DNA of 64,000 nt. Origin: Pantoea sp. 18069. Lineage in GTDB: Bacteria > Pseudomonadota > Gammaproteobacteria > Burkholderiales > Burkholderiaceae_C. The stretch lies in NCBI RefSeq assembly GCF_902706035.1, contig NZ_CACSJA010000007.1, forward strand, positions 1 through 64,000, given 5' to 3'. Positions 25,201-34,083 of the stretch are shown here, in pieces; the first letter of the stretch is position 1, and every line of letters begins with the position of its first letter. The notes under the pieces are model-generated. The model worked only from the letters and a program-made list of their open reading frames with translations. It was not told the DNA's origin and ran no database searches. The translations under genes and the position numbers were made by a program.

Positions 25201-25671
25201 ATGAACTCGTCCATCCTTCAGGAATACAGACACCTTCTCGAGCACCAAGGCCCGGCCGGCCTGGCATTCCTCAATGCCCGCGTGCCGCACCGGTATACGG
25301 GCATTTTTCGCCTGCATGAAGGTTCGCTGCACAACACCTTCCTGCACGACAAGCAGGGCGAGATCATCCCGGAATTCCTGCAGGTGGTGCCATTGCTTGA
25401 CAGCTTTTGCCACCTCACGCTGCGCGACGGCCTGTTTACGACGCACGATTCGTCCACCGACCAACGCCTCGATGGCCACAAGTACAAGGGCGTTCTGCTG
25501 TCCTATATTGGCTTGCCGCTGCTGGACAACTTCGGCGAGCTGTACGGCACGATCTGCCACTTCGATGAGCAACCGCTGGAGCTTGCCGACAACGAGTTTG
25601 AAATCTTCCGCATGGCCGCCAAATTGCTACCGGCCTACCTGAACAAACCGGTGCCGGCCGTGCCGACATGA
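25201..25671 (+). CDS. GAF-domain protein
   Basis: A 156-residue protein that is essentially one GAF-like sensory domain. The core includes FCHLTLRDGLFTTHDS, YKGVLLSYIGLPLLDNFGEL and YGTICHFDEQPLELADNE, the last being typical of GAF domains. GAF domains bind small ligands, haem or bilins. No output domain is attached, so it may signal to a partner. It is convergent with the MHYT-GGDEF-EAL gene 60 bases away, which is a possible functional link. Confidence 0.8.
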   Translation: MNSSILQEYRHLLEHQGPAGLAFLNARVPHRYTGIFRLHEGSLHNTFLHDKQGEIIPEFLQVVPLLDSFCHLTLRDGLFTTHDSSTDQRLDGHKYKGVLLSYIGLPLLDNFGELYGTICHFDEQPLELADNEFEIFRMAAKLLPAYLNKPVPAVPT

Positions 25672-25731
25672 TCGGCAAGGGCGGCACATCCGCCGGGCCC
25701 TGCGGCTCACCCGGCCCCGGGCGTGGAGCGC

Positions 25732-27864
25732 TCAGGCCGGCGCAGGCGGCGCGGCCGGCTGCCCGCCCTGTGACCAGGCCAGCAAGCTGTCCGCCGACAT
25801 CGGGCGCGCGAAGAAGTAGCCCTGCAGTTCATCACAATGCATGGCCAGCAGGATGTCGCGCTGGCCTGCGGTTTCCACGCCTTCGGCGACCACGCGCAGA
25901 TTCAGGGCGTGCGCCAGTTTCACCACGGCATTGACCACGGAGCGCGCATCTTCGCTGAACTCCAGGTCCTTGACGAAGCTGCGATCGATCTTGAGCTGTC
26001 GCGCGGGCAACTGGCGCAGATAGTTCAAGCTGGAGTAGCCGGAACCGAAGTCGTCGATGGACAGAAACACGCCGATGCGCGCCAGCCCGTCAAAAGTACG
26101 CTGCGTGGCTTTCATGTCTTCCATGGCCACGGTTTCGGTGATTTCGCACAGCAGCTGCGACGCCGGCACGCCATGCTGCGTCAGCGCGCGCTCGATGCGC
26201 GCGGTCAGGCCGTTGTCACGCAGCTGGTAGGCCGAGATATTGATCGCCACGCGAATGCTCGCGCCTTCGCGCTTCCACGCGGCCATCTGCCGGCAGGCCT
26301 CGTCAATGACCCAGTTGCCCAGGCGCCCGATCAGGCCGAAGCGCTCGGCCAGCGTGATGAACACCGTGGGGCTGACCATGCCCAGCTCGGGGTGGGTCCA
26401 GCGCAGCAGGGCTTCCACGCCGCAGATCTGCCCGTCGAGGCCGTCGATCTTGGGTTGATAGTGCAGCGACAGCTCGCCCCGGTCCAGCGCATGGCGCAGG
26501 TCATTTTGCAGCTCCAGCTGCGCAGAAGCGTCCGACCCCATGTGCGGCTCGAACAGCACATGGCAGCTTCCCCCGGCGCGCTTGGCCGCATACATCGCCG
26601 CGTCGGCATTCGCCACGAGCTTGCTGCGTTCGCCGTGCCCGGGGTGAATGGCAATGCCGATCGAGCAGGCGATCTGCACCTGCTTTCCCGAGAGCTCGAA
26701 CGGTTTGGACAGCGCGGTCAACACTTTTTTCGCCACGGCAATGCAGCCCGCCTCATCGCTCACGTTTTCGAGCAGCAGCAGAAATTCGTCGCCGCCCACC
26801 CGCGCCACCGTGTCGCCTTCGCGCGCCTGCCGCCGCAAGCGGTCGGCCGCGCCGCGCAGGATCAGGTCGCCTGCCGCATGGCCGAACGAGTCGTTGATCG
26901 GCTTGAATCCATCGAGATCGACAAACAGCACCGCCAGCCGGTCGACCACCTCTTCGTGGTTGTTGCGGTCCAGGCGCAACAGCGCTTGGCGCAGCCTGTC
27001 CTCGAACAGCAGACGGTTGGGCAGCCCGGTGAGCGGGTCCGAGAAAGCGCGGTGCTGCAGCTCGTCATTGGCGGCCTTGAGGCGTGCATTGCTTTCCTGC
27101 AGCGACTCGGTCAGGCGCTCGGCCGTACTCTGCAGCCGCGCATCCAGAATCGAAGTGAACAGCGTGCTGACCAGCAGCATGCCGGCCGCCATGAGCACCA
27201 GCACCGTCAGGCCCGGGCCTCCAAGCTCGCCCGCGCTCAGGCATACCGAGCCCATGGCGAAATTTGCCGCCGCCATGCCCGTGTAGTGCATGCCGCAGAT
27301 CGCCACCGCCATCACCCAGGAAGCGGCCAGTTGATACGCGAGCCGCTGGCCGGGGTTGACCTGGCGCAGCAGCTTGAAGATCAGCAGCGCGGCCGCGGAC
27401 GCGAACACCGCAATCACCACCGACAGCGCGACAATGAACGGGTCCCAGACGATGCCCGGCGCCATGTCCATCGCGGCCATGCCGATGTAGTGCATGCCGC
27501 TGATGCCCGCGCCCATCACCAGCACGCCAAGCACCAGTTGCCGGGTGCCGAAATGCTCGCGGCTGGCCAGCTCCAGCGCGACCCCCGCCGCCGCCACCGC
27601 CGCGAGCCAGGACAGCAGCGTCATGCCGCTTGAAAAGCCAATGGCAATCGGCAGCGTGAACGCCTGCATTCCCAGGAAATGCATGGACCAGATACCGGTG
27701 CCCATGACCAGCGAGCCTGCGGCCCACCAGGCAAGGCCCACACGGCGCTGGGCGCTGCGCACGCGCCGCGCGAGATCCAGCGTGACGTAGGAAGCCAGCA
27801 TGGCAATGAGAAATGACGCTGCAACCACCAACAGGTTGTGGCCGGAGGGCATGAACATATTCAT
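25732..27864 (-). CDS. MHYT-GGDEF-EAL cyclic-di-GMP enzyme
   Basis: A 710-residue membrane-anchored protein. The N-terminal MHYT sensor (about 1-250) has repeated WSMHFLGM, GMHYIGMAAM and GMHYTGMAAA motifs in seven membrane segments, thought to bind metal and sense gas or redox. The GGDEF domain (about 290-445) has an intact RVGGDEF and an upstream REGD inhibitory site. The EAL domain (about 460-705) has EALLRW. Both synthesis and hydrolysis of cyclic-di-GMP are thus possible. I set the start at 27864, MNMFMPSGHN, the usual MHYT-protein start. Confidence 0.92.
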   Translation of the reverse strand: MNMFMPSGHNLLVVAASFLIAMLASYVTLDLARRVRSAQRRVGLAWWAAGSLVMGTGIWSMHFLGMQAFTLPIAIGFSSGMTLLSWLAAVAAAGVALELASREHFGTRQLVLGVLVMGAGISGMHYIGMAAMDMAPGIVWDPFIVALSVVIAVFASAAALLIFKLLRQVNPGQRLAYQLAASWVMAVAICGMHYTGMAAANFAMGSVCLSAGELGGPGLTVLVLMAAGMLLVSTLFTSILDARLQSTAERLTESLQESNARLKAANDELQHRAFSDPLTGLPNRLLFEDRLRQALLRLDRNNHEEVVDRLAVLFVDLDGFKPINDSFGHAAGDLILRGAADRLRRQAREGDTVARVGGDEFLLLLENVSDEAGCIAVAKKVLTALSKPFELSGKQVQIACSIGIAIHPGHGERSKLVANADAAMYAAKRAGGSCHVLFEPHMGSDASAQLELQNDLRHALDRGELSLHYQPKIDGLDGQICGVEALLRWTHPELGMVSPTVFITLAERFGLIGRLGNWVIDEACRQMAAWKREGASIRVAINISAYQLRDNGLTARIERALTQHGVPASQLLCEITETVAMEDMKATQRTFDGLARIGVFLSIDDFGSGYSSLNYLRQLPARQLKIDRSFVKDLEFSEDARSVVNAVVKLAHALNLRVVAEGVETAGQRDILLAMHCDELQGYFFARPMSADSLLAWSQGGQPAAPPAPA

Positions 27865-28203
27865 TCGGGGACGGGTCCAATCGGGAATTGCAAGCTGCAC
27901 TACGCCGGGCAAATACCGCCCAGGCGCCTGAGCGTCCATTCCATGCACGATGCAAGTGGGGGTAGATACCTGGCATGCCCGGCCCACACATGTGGTCTGG
28001 CATGCCGACCGGAGAAGGTCGCCTTGCGGGACAAAGGACCGGGCTGAACGCAGGCCTCGCTAATGATGTTCCATGAACAATCAGGGCAATGAGAAAGGCA
28101 AAAATTGTCGCATGGCCCAGGATTCCCCGCTCGTCCCCGCGATAAAGCGCAGCCCGCCTGCCCCGACGCCCCGCCATGGGTCGGGTGGAGAGCTTCCCCA
28201 CGG
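27865..28203. other. Intergenic stretch without a recognisable gene
   Basis: About 340 bp between the MHYT gene start and the terminator of the M28 peptidase gene. I see no gene; the left part probably contains the MHYT gene promoter. Confidence 0.45.
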
Positions 28204-28229
28204 AAAAAGCCCCGGCAAAAAGCCGGGGC
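28204..28229 (-). terminator. Intrinsic terminator of the M28 peptidase gene
   Basis: On the minus strand GCCCCGGC-TTTTT-GCCGGGGC (28209-28229) forms an 8-bp perfect stem and is followed by TTTTT. It lies about 70 bases past the peptidase stop codon. Confidence 0.85.
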
Positions 28230-28297
28230 AAATGGCTACAGCGCCGCCTGTGGGCGTCCGCCTGTCGACTGCGGCCCGGCAGGCGCGGGCCTGGCAC

Positions 28298-29848
28298 TCA
28301 ATCCGCGAAACGCTGCATCGCGAAGAACAGCACGGAGTGGGCTACCGCATCGGCATTGACGTCCAGCGCCGCGGCGCTGATGTTCGACAGGTTGTCGCAC
28401 GCCCGGTGATAGCAGGGGTCGAAGGCCACTCCCGCCCTGCCACCCCAGCGCTCGGCTTCCTGCCGGCTCTTGATTCCTTCCGCACCGGTGAAAATTCCGC
28501 CGAACGCGATGCCGGCATCCGCGAACGGCTTGTGGTCCGAGCGGGCGCCGGAATTCATGCGCTTGGACGCAAGATTGCGCTGCGCATAGAAGCTTTCGAA
28601 GGACTGGACAATCTGTGCGGACCGCTGCGGGCTGGCCATGGCCTGCCTGCCGGCAAAGCCGTCGCCGCCATAGACAAAGAACACGTGGTTCGCAGAGCCT
28701 ATCATGTCGAAGTTCAGGTACAGCGCTATCTTGGAGCGCTGGTCCGCATCGAGCTGCCGGACGTAATGCGTCGAGCCAAGCAGGCCTTGCTCCTCGCCCC
28801 CCCAGAAAGCAAACCGCAACTGGTTCACGGGCTGCACGCGCGCCATCTGGCGGGCCGTTTCGAGCACCGCGGCCACGCCCGAACCGTTGTCATTGATGCC
28901 GGCGCCCGCGCGCACCGAATCGAGGTGCGCACCCGCCATGGTCACATGGTCCGGATCGCCGGTGATCGATTCGGCCAGAAGGTTGTAGGTCCTGGCCATG
29001 CTGCGCGAGGTCTCGGTCTGCAGGCGCAGCTGCACTCCGGTGAACGTGTGCTGCGCGAGCTGCTCGCCGACGGCCTTGCTGACCACCACCACGGGAAGGT
29101 CCAGCGGCGTGTCGACGGACAGGCTCCCCGTGAGTTCCCCGTCGTCGAGGCCGTAGATGATCACGCCCACGGCGCCCGCCTGCACGGCAGCAGCCGCCTT
29201 CTGCATCAGATCACATTCGCCACGGCGCAGCAGCGCGATATGCCCGCGCGGGAATCCCTCGAAGTCCGCGGCTTCGCAGCCTTCAGGTCCGGCGACGCGG
29301 CCCACCGGGGCCGTGATGTCGGCGCTGCCCGAGTAATCGGCCACCAGGTGCGGTATCGACTCGGGCGCGAACTGGCCCGGCTGCCGCAGGCTGGACGCGT
29401 GGATGTGCGACAGCGGAAACGAGAAGGGCTGGACCGTCACGCGATAGCCCGCCTGCGTCAAGACTTCCTGCACGTAGGCGAGCGAAGCGTCGTACCCCGA
29501 CGTACCCGACATGCGCGTGCCCCCGTGGGCCTGGGCAATCGCTGCGAGTTCGGTCTGGTGCGCGCGCACGCCGGACAGCGTCACGCATTCGAGCAGCTGT
29601 TCCGGCGTGTCATTGGGCTGCGAATCGCAGTCCGTGGCATCCGGCACCGGGGGAGGGGTCGGGTGCTGTGCGACCAGGCCGGGTGCTGCCCCGCCGACCG
29701 AAGCGGCAGGGGAGGCGGTGGCACGGTCCTCCCCTCCGCAAGCCGCCAGCTGCAAGGCCGCCGCGGCGATGAGAAAACAGCTCCAGCGCGTGCTGCGCGG
29801 TGCAGCCTGGAGACGACGGTTCGGAATCAGTGAAGTGATGTGGGCCAT
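28298..29848 (-). CDS. Secreted M28-family aminopeptidase with PA domain
   Basis: A 516-residue exported zinc peptidase. The N-terminus has a lipoprotein-type signal (SCFLIAAAALQLAACGG; lipobox LAAC). A PA domain inserts around residues 190-300 (ALLRRGECDLMQKAAAAVQAGAVG). The M28 catalytic part has metal ligands in GAHLDSVRAGAGINDNGSG (His and Asp), FWGGEEQGLLGS (Glu pair) and NFDMIG (Asp), with a last His near SDHKPF. It should remove N-terminal residues from peptides at the cell surface or periplasm. The start at 29848 was chosen to give the signal peptide. A good terminator follows. Confidence 0.9.
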   Translation of the reverse strand: MAHITSLIPNRRLQAAPRSTRWSCFLIAAAALQLAACGGEDRATASPAASVGGAAPGLVAQHPTPPPVPDATDCDSQPNDTPEQLLECVTLSGVRAHQTELAAIAQAHGGTRMSGTSGYDASLAYVQEVLTQAGYRVTVQPFSFPLSHIHASSLRQPGQFAPESIPHLVADYSGSADITAPVGRVAGPEGCEAADFEGFPRGHIALLRRGECDLMQKAAAAVQAGAVGVIIYGLDDGELTGSLSVDTPLDLPVVVVSKAVGEQLAQHTFTGVQLRLQTETSRSMARTYNLLAESITGDPDHVTMAGAHLDSVRAGAGINDNGSGVAAVLETARQMARVQPVNQLRFAFWGGEEQGLLGSTHYVRQLDADQRSKIALYLNFDMIGSANHVFFVYGGDGFAGRQAMASPQRSAQIVQSFESFYAQRNLASKRMNSGARSDHKPFADAGIAFGGIFTGAEGIKSRQEAERWGGRAGVAFDPCYHRACDNLSNISAAALDVNADAVAHSVLFFAMQRFAD

Positions 29849-30222
29849 GGCGTTCCTCGGTTGAGGGCCCGCATGATGCCAGCCATGCCGGCACGCCACC
29901 ATGCTTCACCTTGCCCGCTTATCAAGCCCTATGAATGTCATGGATGCTTGCATGGGAAGGCCAGGAACACCCTCCGGATTGCGCCGAAAAAGAGGTCCAG
30001 TCGAGGCGCGAAGCGGGCTGCGCAAAGTGGGCTGGCGCCGCCGCTGAACCTCGTGCAAACGACCGGCCTTGTTTTCGATCAGCGGCGAGATTTACCAACT
30101 GTTTCGCGCTCGCCACCGACGGCCCTGGGTGCAGCTGCGCGTCGACCGCGCTGGGCTGGGCAATCCCGCAATGCAAGCGTTTTTTAGCCGCTAAAATTTT
30201 CACCGCAGCGACCCGGCCTCTT
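29849..30222. other. Intergenic region with a KorB operator
   Basis: 374 bp between the M28 peptidase start and the stop of the deoxyribosyltransferase-like gene. No gene is seen. It contains the KorB operator at 30183-30195 and should include the peptidase promoter. Confidence 0.5.
30183..30195. promoter_or_regulatory. KorB operator (O_B)-like palindrome
   Basis: TTTAGCCGCTAAA is an exact match to the IncP KorB operator TTTAGC(G/C)GCTAAA. It lies about 335 bp upstream of the M28 peptidase start and is not close to a promoter, so it may act at a distance or as a partition site. Confidence 0.8.
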
Positions 30223-30729
30223 TCAGCGCAGGAGGTTGCGCAATTGCGCCAGCGCCGCTTTCAGGCCGAGAAAATCCGCTTCGCTGCCATAGGCGATCGC
30301 CGTGAGGCTGTGGGCCAGCATCAGATTGAGCGGCAGGCCGAAATCCTCGACCGCGCATTGCGCGTCGAACAGCCGGCCGTGGGGGCTGGCCTGCACGCGC
30401 TGCACGATAGTGGCCGCAGTGGGGCAATAGCCGACCACCGGTTTGCCCCGGGCGAGCGCATGGGAGACCTCCCACACCGTGCCGCTGTCGGGCTCGAAGC
30501 CGCGGAAATCACGCAGATTCGCGACCACTGCGTCGGCACGGTCAATGAGCGCACGGTTGGCCTGGAAGATGGCCAGCGACTGCCCGTCGGGCGTTGCGGG
30601 AATTTCCGCATCGAGGGGAAACAGGCCCGCAAAACCCGCAGCGCTGCAGACTGCCCGCATGCGCTGACCATGCGCGCGTGCATCGGGATAGAAAACTTCG
30701 GGTCCCGCCAGATAGACGCTTTTCGACAT
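30223..30729 (-). CDS. Nucleoside 2-deoxyribosyltransferase family protein
   Basis: A 168-residue protein with the Ndt-type fold: an N-terminal VYLAGPEVF motif, IDRADAVVANLRDF in the middle, and SGTVWEVSHALARGKPVVGY carrying the probable catalytic glutamate (near residue 90). The family transfers deoxyribose between bases or hydrolyses nucleotides, and serves salvage or nucleotide-pool cleaning. The start at 30729 was chosen by the conserved N-terminus. Confidence 0.85.
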   Translation of the reverse strand: MSKSVYLAGPEVFYPDARAHGQRMRAVCSAAGFAGLFPLDAEIPATPDGQSLAIFQANRALIDRADAVVANLRDFRGFEPDSGTVWEVSHALARGKPVVGYCPTAATIVQRVQASPHGRLFDAQCAVEDFGLPLNLMLAHSLTAIAYGSEADFLGLKAALAQLRNLLR

Positions 30730-31047
30730 TTGGTTCACCTCGCAAGAATGCGCAGGCCTGCATCGCGCGAAAATGGCCGTCCGCAACAAGGCGGTGGAGA
30801 TAATGCATCACAACAGGGCAATGCGAAGAACACGAGGCATGGCCTAGCGCTACCCATAATAAGAAATCATTTACCGGCAAGGCAGCAACGATTTATCGGA
30901 TCGCAGCCCAGGAAATTCAGACGCCGGAAAATGTAGCGCCAATCCCGCCAGTGGCGTTCTTATCCGCTGCGCCTTGCCAACACAAAAGTAATATTATCGC
31001 GGCCGGGCTTTGCACCTTGGTGCGTTCCATGCAACACTGTGTTTCAC
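30730..31047. other. Intergenic region, divergent promoters
   Basis: 318 bp between divergent genes. No gene recognised; an AT-rich patch near 30860-30900 and AAGTAATATTATCG near 30985 are promoter-like. Confidence 0.45.
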
Positions 31048-31431
31048 ATGAAAACTACCATTTTCCACACCGCAGCCTGCACTGCCGTCCTGCTGCTGGC
31101 GCCCGCAGCCCAGGCCTTGCCTTTCGTGCTGCTGGATCAGTCGGTATTGGTCCATATCCCCGCCAAGGATGTACCTGATTTCAAATCCTTCATCGGCAAG
31201 GCCCTGAATGAAGGCGCTGCGGACACCGTGACCGAGTGGCATAGCAGCGCCCGCGCCGGTCAGCCTGCGGTGCAGGTGCTGCTGACGCCCGGCGCCGGGA
31301 TAGCAACCCGGTCTGCGGGGCAATGCCGCCTGCTTTCGGCCCAGGTGCACCAGCGCAGCCATGCCGAGTCGTGGAAGGTCTGGTTCTGCCAGCAGGCCGA
31401 TGGCCGCTGGAAGATAAGCGGCCTCCAATAA
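31048..31431 (+). CDS. Small periplasmic protein, possibly surface-antigen-like
   Basis: A 127-residue protein with a signal peptide (MKTTIFHTAACTAVLLLAPA, cleavage near AQA). The C-terminal part, with CRLLSAQV and WFCQQADGRWKISGL, resembles the end of RT0821/Lpp0805-type surface antigens that have a CR...C...DG-W pattern, but the match is weak. The two cysteines could form a disulfide. Function unknown. It lies 86 bases upstream of the amidohydrolase gene on the same strand. Confidence 0.55.
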   Translation: MKTTIFHTAACTAVLLLAPAAQALPFVLLDQSVLVHIPAKDVPDFKSFIGKALNEGAADTVTEWHSSARAGQPAVQVLLTPGAGIATRSAGQCRLLSAQVHQRSHAESWKVWFCQQADGRWKISGLQ

Positions 31432-31517
31432 GCCGCAGCGGCGCAATCGCCGCTGCCTCATTCATTGCGAAGGCGAAGCTTGTCGCCCGCCATTCGCAGT
31501 CTCCAAGGATGGTGTGC

Positions 31518-32978
31518 ATGGCGGATTCCTCCTCTGTATTCCCCTGGCGCTTCGGCCCTATCCGCGCCAGAGGCTGCGCCTGCAGCAGCGCCATGTGCCA
31601 ACGCCTGCACCTGCGCGTGACGCAGGATCTGTCGCGCCGCCATTTCCTGGGTGGGGCCGCCGCCATGCTCGCGCCGTTTGCCTTGCCCCAGGCCGCGGCG
31701 CAAACGGCTGCGCCCGATGGCCAGCGCCCGCTGCTGTTGCGCAACCTGCGCCTGTTCGACGGCTCGGGCCGATCCGTGCGCGAAGGCCTGCAGGTGCTGG
31801 TGCAGGGCCAGCGCATTGTCGACCTGCTGCCCGCGCAGACGGCGGTGGAAAACGCGCAGGTGATCGACTGCAAAGGCAGGCTGGTTCTGCCCGGTTTGAT
31901 CGATACGCACTGGCACTCCATGCTGGCATCGATCTCCCAGCTGTCGGCGGTATCCGCCGACCTGGGCTACCTGTACCTCGTGGCGGCGCAGGAAGCGCAG
32001 CGCACCCTGATGCGAGGCTTCACTTCGGTGCGCGACGCCGGCGGCCCGGCCTTTGCACTCAAGCGCGCGATCGACGAAGGCCTGGTCGCAGGCCCACGCA
32101 TCTTCGCCAGCGGGGCGATGATCTCGCAGACTTCGGGCCACGGCGACTTCCGTCTTCGCAGCGACCTGCCCCGGGCCGGCAACGGGCCGCTGAGCCTGAT
32201 CGAGAGCCTGGGCGTGGCGATGATCGCCGATGGCGAGGCCGAAGTGCTGCGCCGGGTACGCGAACAATTGATGCTCGGCGCCTCGCAGATCAAGATGCTG
32301 GCCGGCGGCGGCGTGGCTTCGATGTACGACCCGCTCGACAGCACGCAGTTCACCGACGGTGAATTGCGCGCCGGCGTGCAAGCCGCGAGCGACTGGAACA
32401 CCTATGCCATGACGCATGTCTACACGCCCAAGGGAATACAGCGTGCGATCCGGGCGGGCGTGAAGTGCATAGAGCATGGACAGCTGGCCGACGAGGCCAG
32501 CGTGCGCATGATGCGTGACGAAGGCGTGTGGTGGAGCCTGCAGCCGTTTCTGCAGGATGCGGACAGCAATGTCTACGCCGATCCGGGGCAGCGCGCGAGC
32601 CAGCGGCAGGTAGCCGAAGGCACGGAAAAAGCCTATGCCATGGCGCAGAAATACGGCATCAAGACCGGCTGGGGCACCGACATCCTGTTCAACCCGAAGA
32701 ACACCGCCACCCAAGGCCGTCAGCTCGCGAAGCTCACGCGCTTTTACGACCCGCTGACGCTGCTGGGCCAGGCCACGGGCACCAATGGCGAATTGCTCGC
32801 GCTGTCAGGCGCGCGCAGCCCTTATCCCGGCGTATTGGGCCGCATTATCCCGGGAGCCTGGGCGGATTTACTGGTGGCCGATGGCAACCCCGCCGCAAAC
32901 CTCGATTTTCTCGCCGATCCTGAACAGAATCTGCACCTGATCATGAAAGACGGCAAGATTCACAAGAACACGCTGTAA
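31518..32978 (+). CDS. Tat-exported amidohydrolase
   Basis: A 486-residue metal-dependent hydrolase of the amidohydrolase superfamily. A Tat signal with SRRHFLGGAAA lies about 40 residues in. Metal ligands are visible as HWH in GLIDTHWHSML, the bridging-type Lys in QIKMLAGGGV, His in MTHVYTP and KCIEHGQL, and Asp in GWGTDILF. Related proteins are imidazolonepropionase-like or Xaa-Pro dipeptidases. I chose the ATG at 31518 because AAGGA precedes it at good spacing; the ATG at 31593, closer to the twin arginine, is an alternative. Substrate unknown. Confidence 0.85.
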   Translation: MADSSSVFPWRFGPIRARGCACSSAMCQRLHLRVTQDLSRRHFLGGAAAMLAPFALPQAAAQTAAPDGQRPLLLRNLRLFDGSGRSVREGLQVLVQGQRIVDLLPAQTAVENAQVIDCKGRLVLPGLIDTHWHSMLASISQLSAVSADLGYLYLVAAQEAQRTLMRGFTSVRDAGGPAFALKRAIDEGLVAGPRIFASGAMISQTSGHGDFRLRSDLPRAGNGPLSLIESLGVAMIADGEAEVLRRVREQLMLGASQIKMLAGGGVASMYDPLDSTQFTDGELRAGVQAASDWNTYAMTHVYTPKGIQRAIRAGVKCIEHGQLADEASVRMMRDEGVWWSLQPFLQDADSNVYADPGQRASQRQVAEGTEKAYAMAQKYGIKTGWGTDILFNPKNTATQGRQLAKLTRFYDPLTLLGQATGTNGELLALSGARSPYPGVLGRIIPGAWADLLVADGNPAANLDFLADPEQNLHLIMKDGKIHKNTL

Positions 32979-33238
32979 GTGGCGCGGCATGGCTCCATCC
33001 GTTCGCGCCGCCGCACGCGACACGTCATCGGTATTTACCAGGTGAGCGCTTTCCGGGGTCGATTGCGGCAGGGCATTCATATCTCCCCTGATTGCCGCCG
33101 ATTACCTGTCAGGCATGGCCTTTCCGAGCGCAACCCGTATTTTGAGCGGCTCTGCCCGGTGCGTCTTTCACGCCTTATAGATGGCCATCGGCATGCGACC
33201 GCGCCACCTCTATCAGGTGGCCCAGGCGCGCCGGACGC

Positions 33239-33502
33239 TCAGGACCGAGGCCCGAGCACGATCGCCTGGAGCGCATTGGATGCCTTGGCCAGGATCGCGC
33301 CAATGACCGGGACGGCCTCATTCGCACGCGTTCTGCCCTCGCCCGTGCCCACGGCGATCTGGCGGTTGGCAAGGCTGCCGCAACCGGTCACGACCTGACC
33401 CGCGGCAGCCGGCAATGCCTGGGCCAACGCGTTGGCCGGTGCCTCGGCGTGCGCCGGCAACAGGGGATTTGCAACGCGCATCGAGAGGGGATCCATGGGC
33501 AT
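33239..33502 (-). CDS. Small protein of unknown function, next to the type III chaperone
   Basis: An 87-residue reading frame 18 bases downstream of the CesT-type chaperone gene and on the same strand. It is rich in Ala, Val and Gly with two likely helices (ANALAQALPAAAGQVVTG and VPVIGAILAKASNALQAIVL). No family is recognised. Position directly after a type III chaperone, and the small size, would fit a secreted substrate or a needle/inner-rod-like protein, but this is only inference. Confidence 0.5.
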   Translation of the reverse strand: MPMDPLSMRVANPLLPAHAEAPANALAQALPAAAGQVVTGCGSLANRQIAVGTGEGRTRANEAVPVIGAILAKASNALQAIVLGPRS

Positions 33503-33520
33503 GATTCCAGTTGGTTTTGT

Positions 33521-33964
33521 TCAAACGCGCACGCTGCTTGCGCCGTGGAAGAATTCCGGCAGCACCGGAATGCTCTGGTCCTGGGTGATGAAGTCTTGCC
33601 AGGCCAGGCCGATATCGGCGGTTTTGGCGAGCACCACCGCCAGCCGGTCGGCGTCGAGCTCGCTGAGCAGCCGGCGCACGCTCAGGCTGACCGTGTCGCT
33701 TTCCATGCCCAGGGTCGCGCCGCCGGTACCGGTCCACAGGTGGTTGGCCTGCAGCATGGTCCGGATGGTCAAGGCCCAGCGGGCCTGGCTCGGAGCGCCG
33801 AGCCGGCAGCACAGCCGCACTTCGGCCTGCTCGCCTTCGCCTTCGAGCTTCAGGGTGATGGGCAGGTCATCAATGACGATCTCTTGCGAGGAAATCAGCG
33901 ATGACGCCTCGAGACCCACTTCTTCTGCCAGCGCAGACAGAAGTTCTTCATAGGGCGCAAACAT
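33521..33964 (-). CDS. CesT/Tir-type type III secretion chaperone
   Basis: A 147-residue acidic protein with the class I type III secretion chaperone pattern. An N-terminal helix (PYEELLSALAEEVGLE) is followed by beta-strands (IVIDDLPITLKLEGE, EVRLCCRLG) and a long C-terminal helical stretch with LDADRLAVVLAKTADIGLAW. Such proteins dimerise and bind effectors before secretion. No secretion apparatus genes are in the window. The start at 33964 has AAGGGA at good spacing; the alternative GTG/ATG six codons upstream is less supported. Confidence 0.78.
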   Translation of the reverse strand: MFAPYEELLSALAEEVGLEASSLISSQEIVIDDLPITLKLEGEGEQAEVRLCCRLGAPSQARWALTIRTMLQANHLWTGTGGATLGMESDTVSLSVRRLLSELDADRLAVVLAKTADIGLAWQDFITQDQSIPVLPEFFHGASSVRV

Positions 33965-34083
33965 AGGTGATCCCTTGACCAATCAGTACGTCACTTCTGT
34001 AACGCCCTGGCCTGCAAAGTTCCATCGCCAACGCAGCTTTGCGCACGATTCGCACGCCAGCCACCGGGCGCACGGTCGTGGCT

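Noticed and set aside
28298-29833. A plus-strand protein of 586 codons opposite the M28 peptidase
   Set aside because: The minus strand has a signal peptide, PA domain, zinc ligands and a matching terminator.
29935-30936. A plus-strand frame starting near the KorB operator at 30183
   Set aside because: It is a shadow of the deoxyribosyltransferase-like gene; the operator therefore has no obvious plus-strand target.
32979-33238. A possible short gene after the amidohydrolase
   Set aside because: All frames are short or opposed and lack start signals; treated as non-coding.
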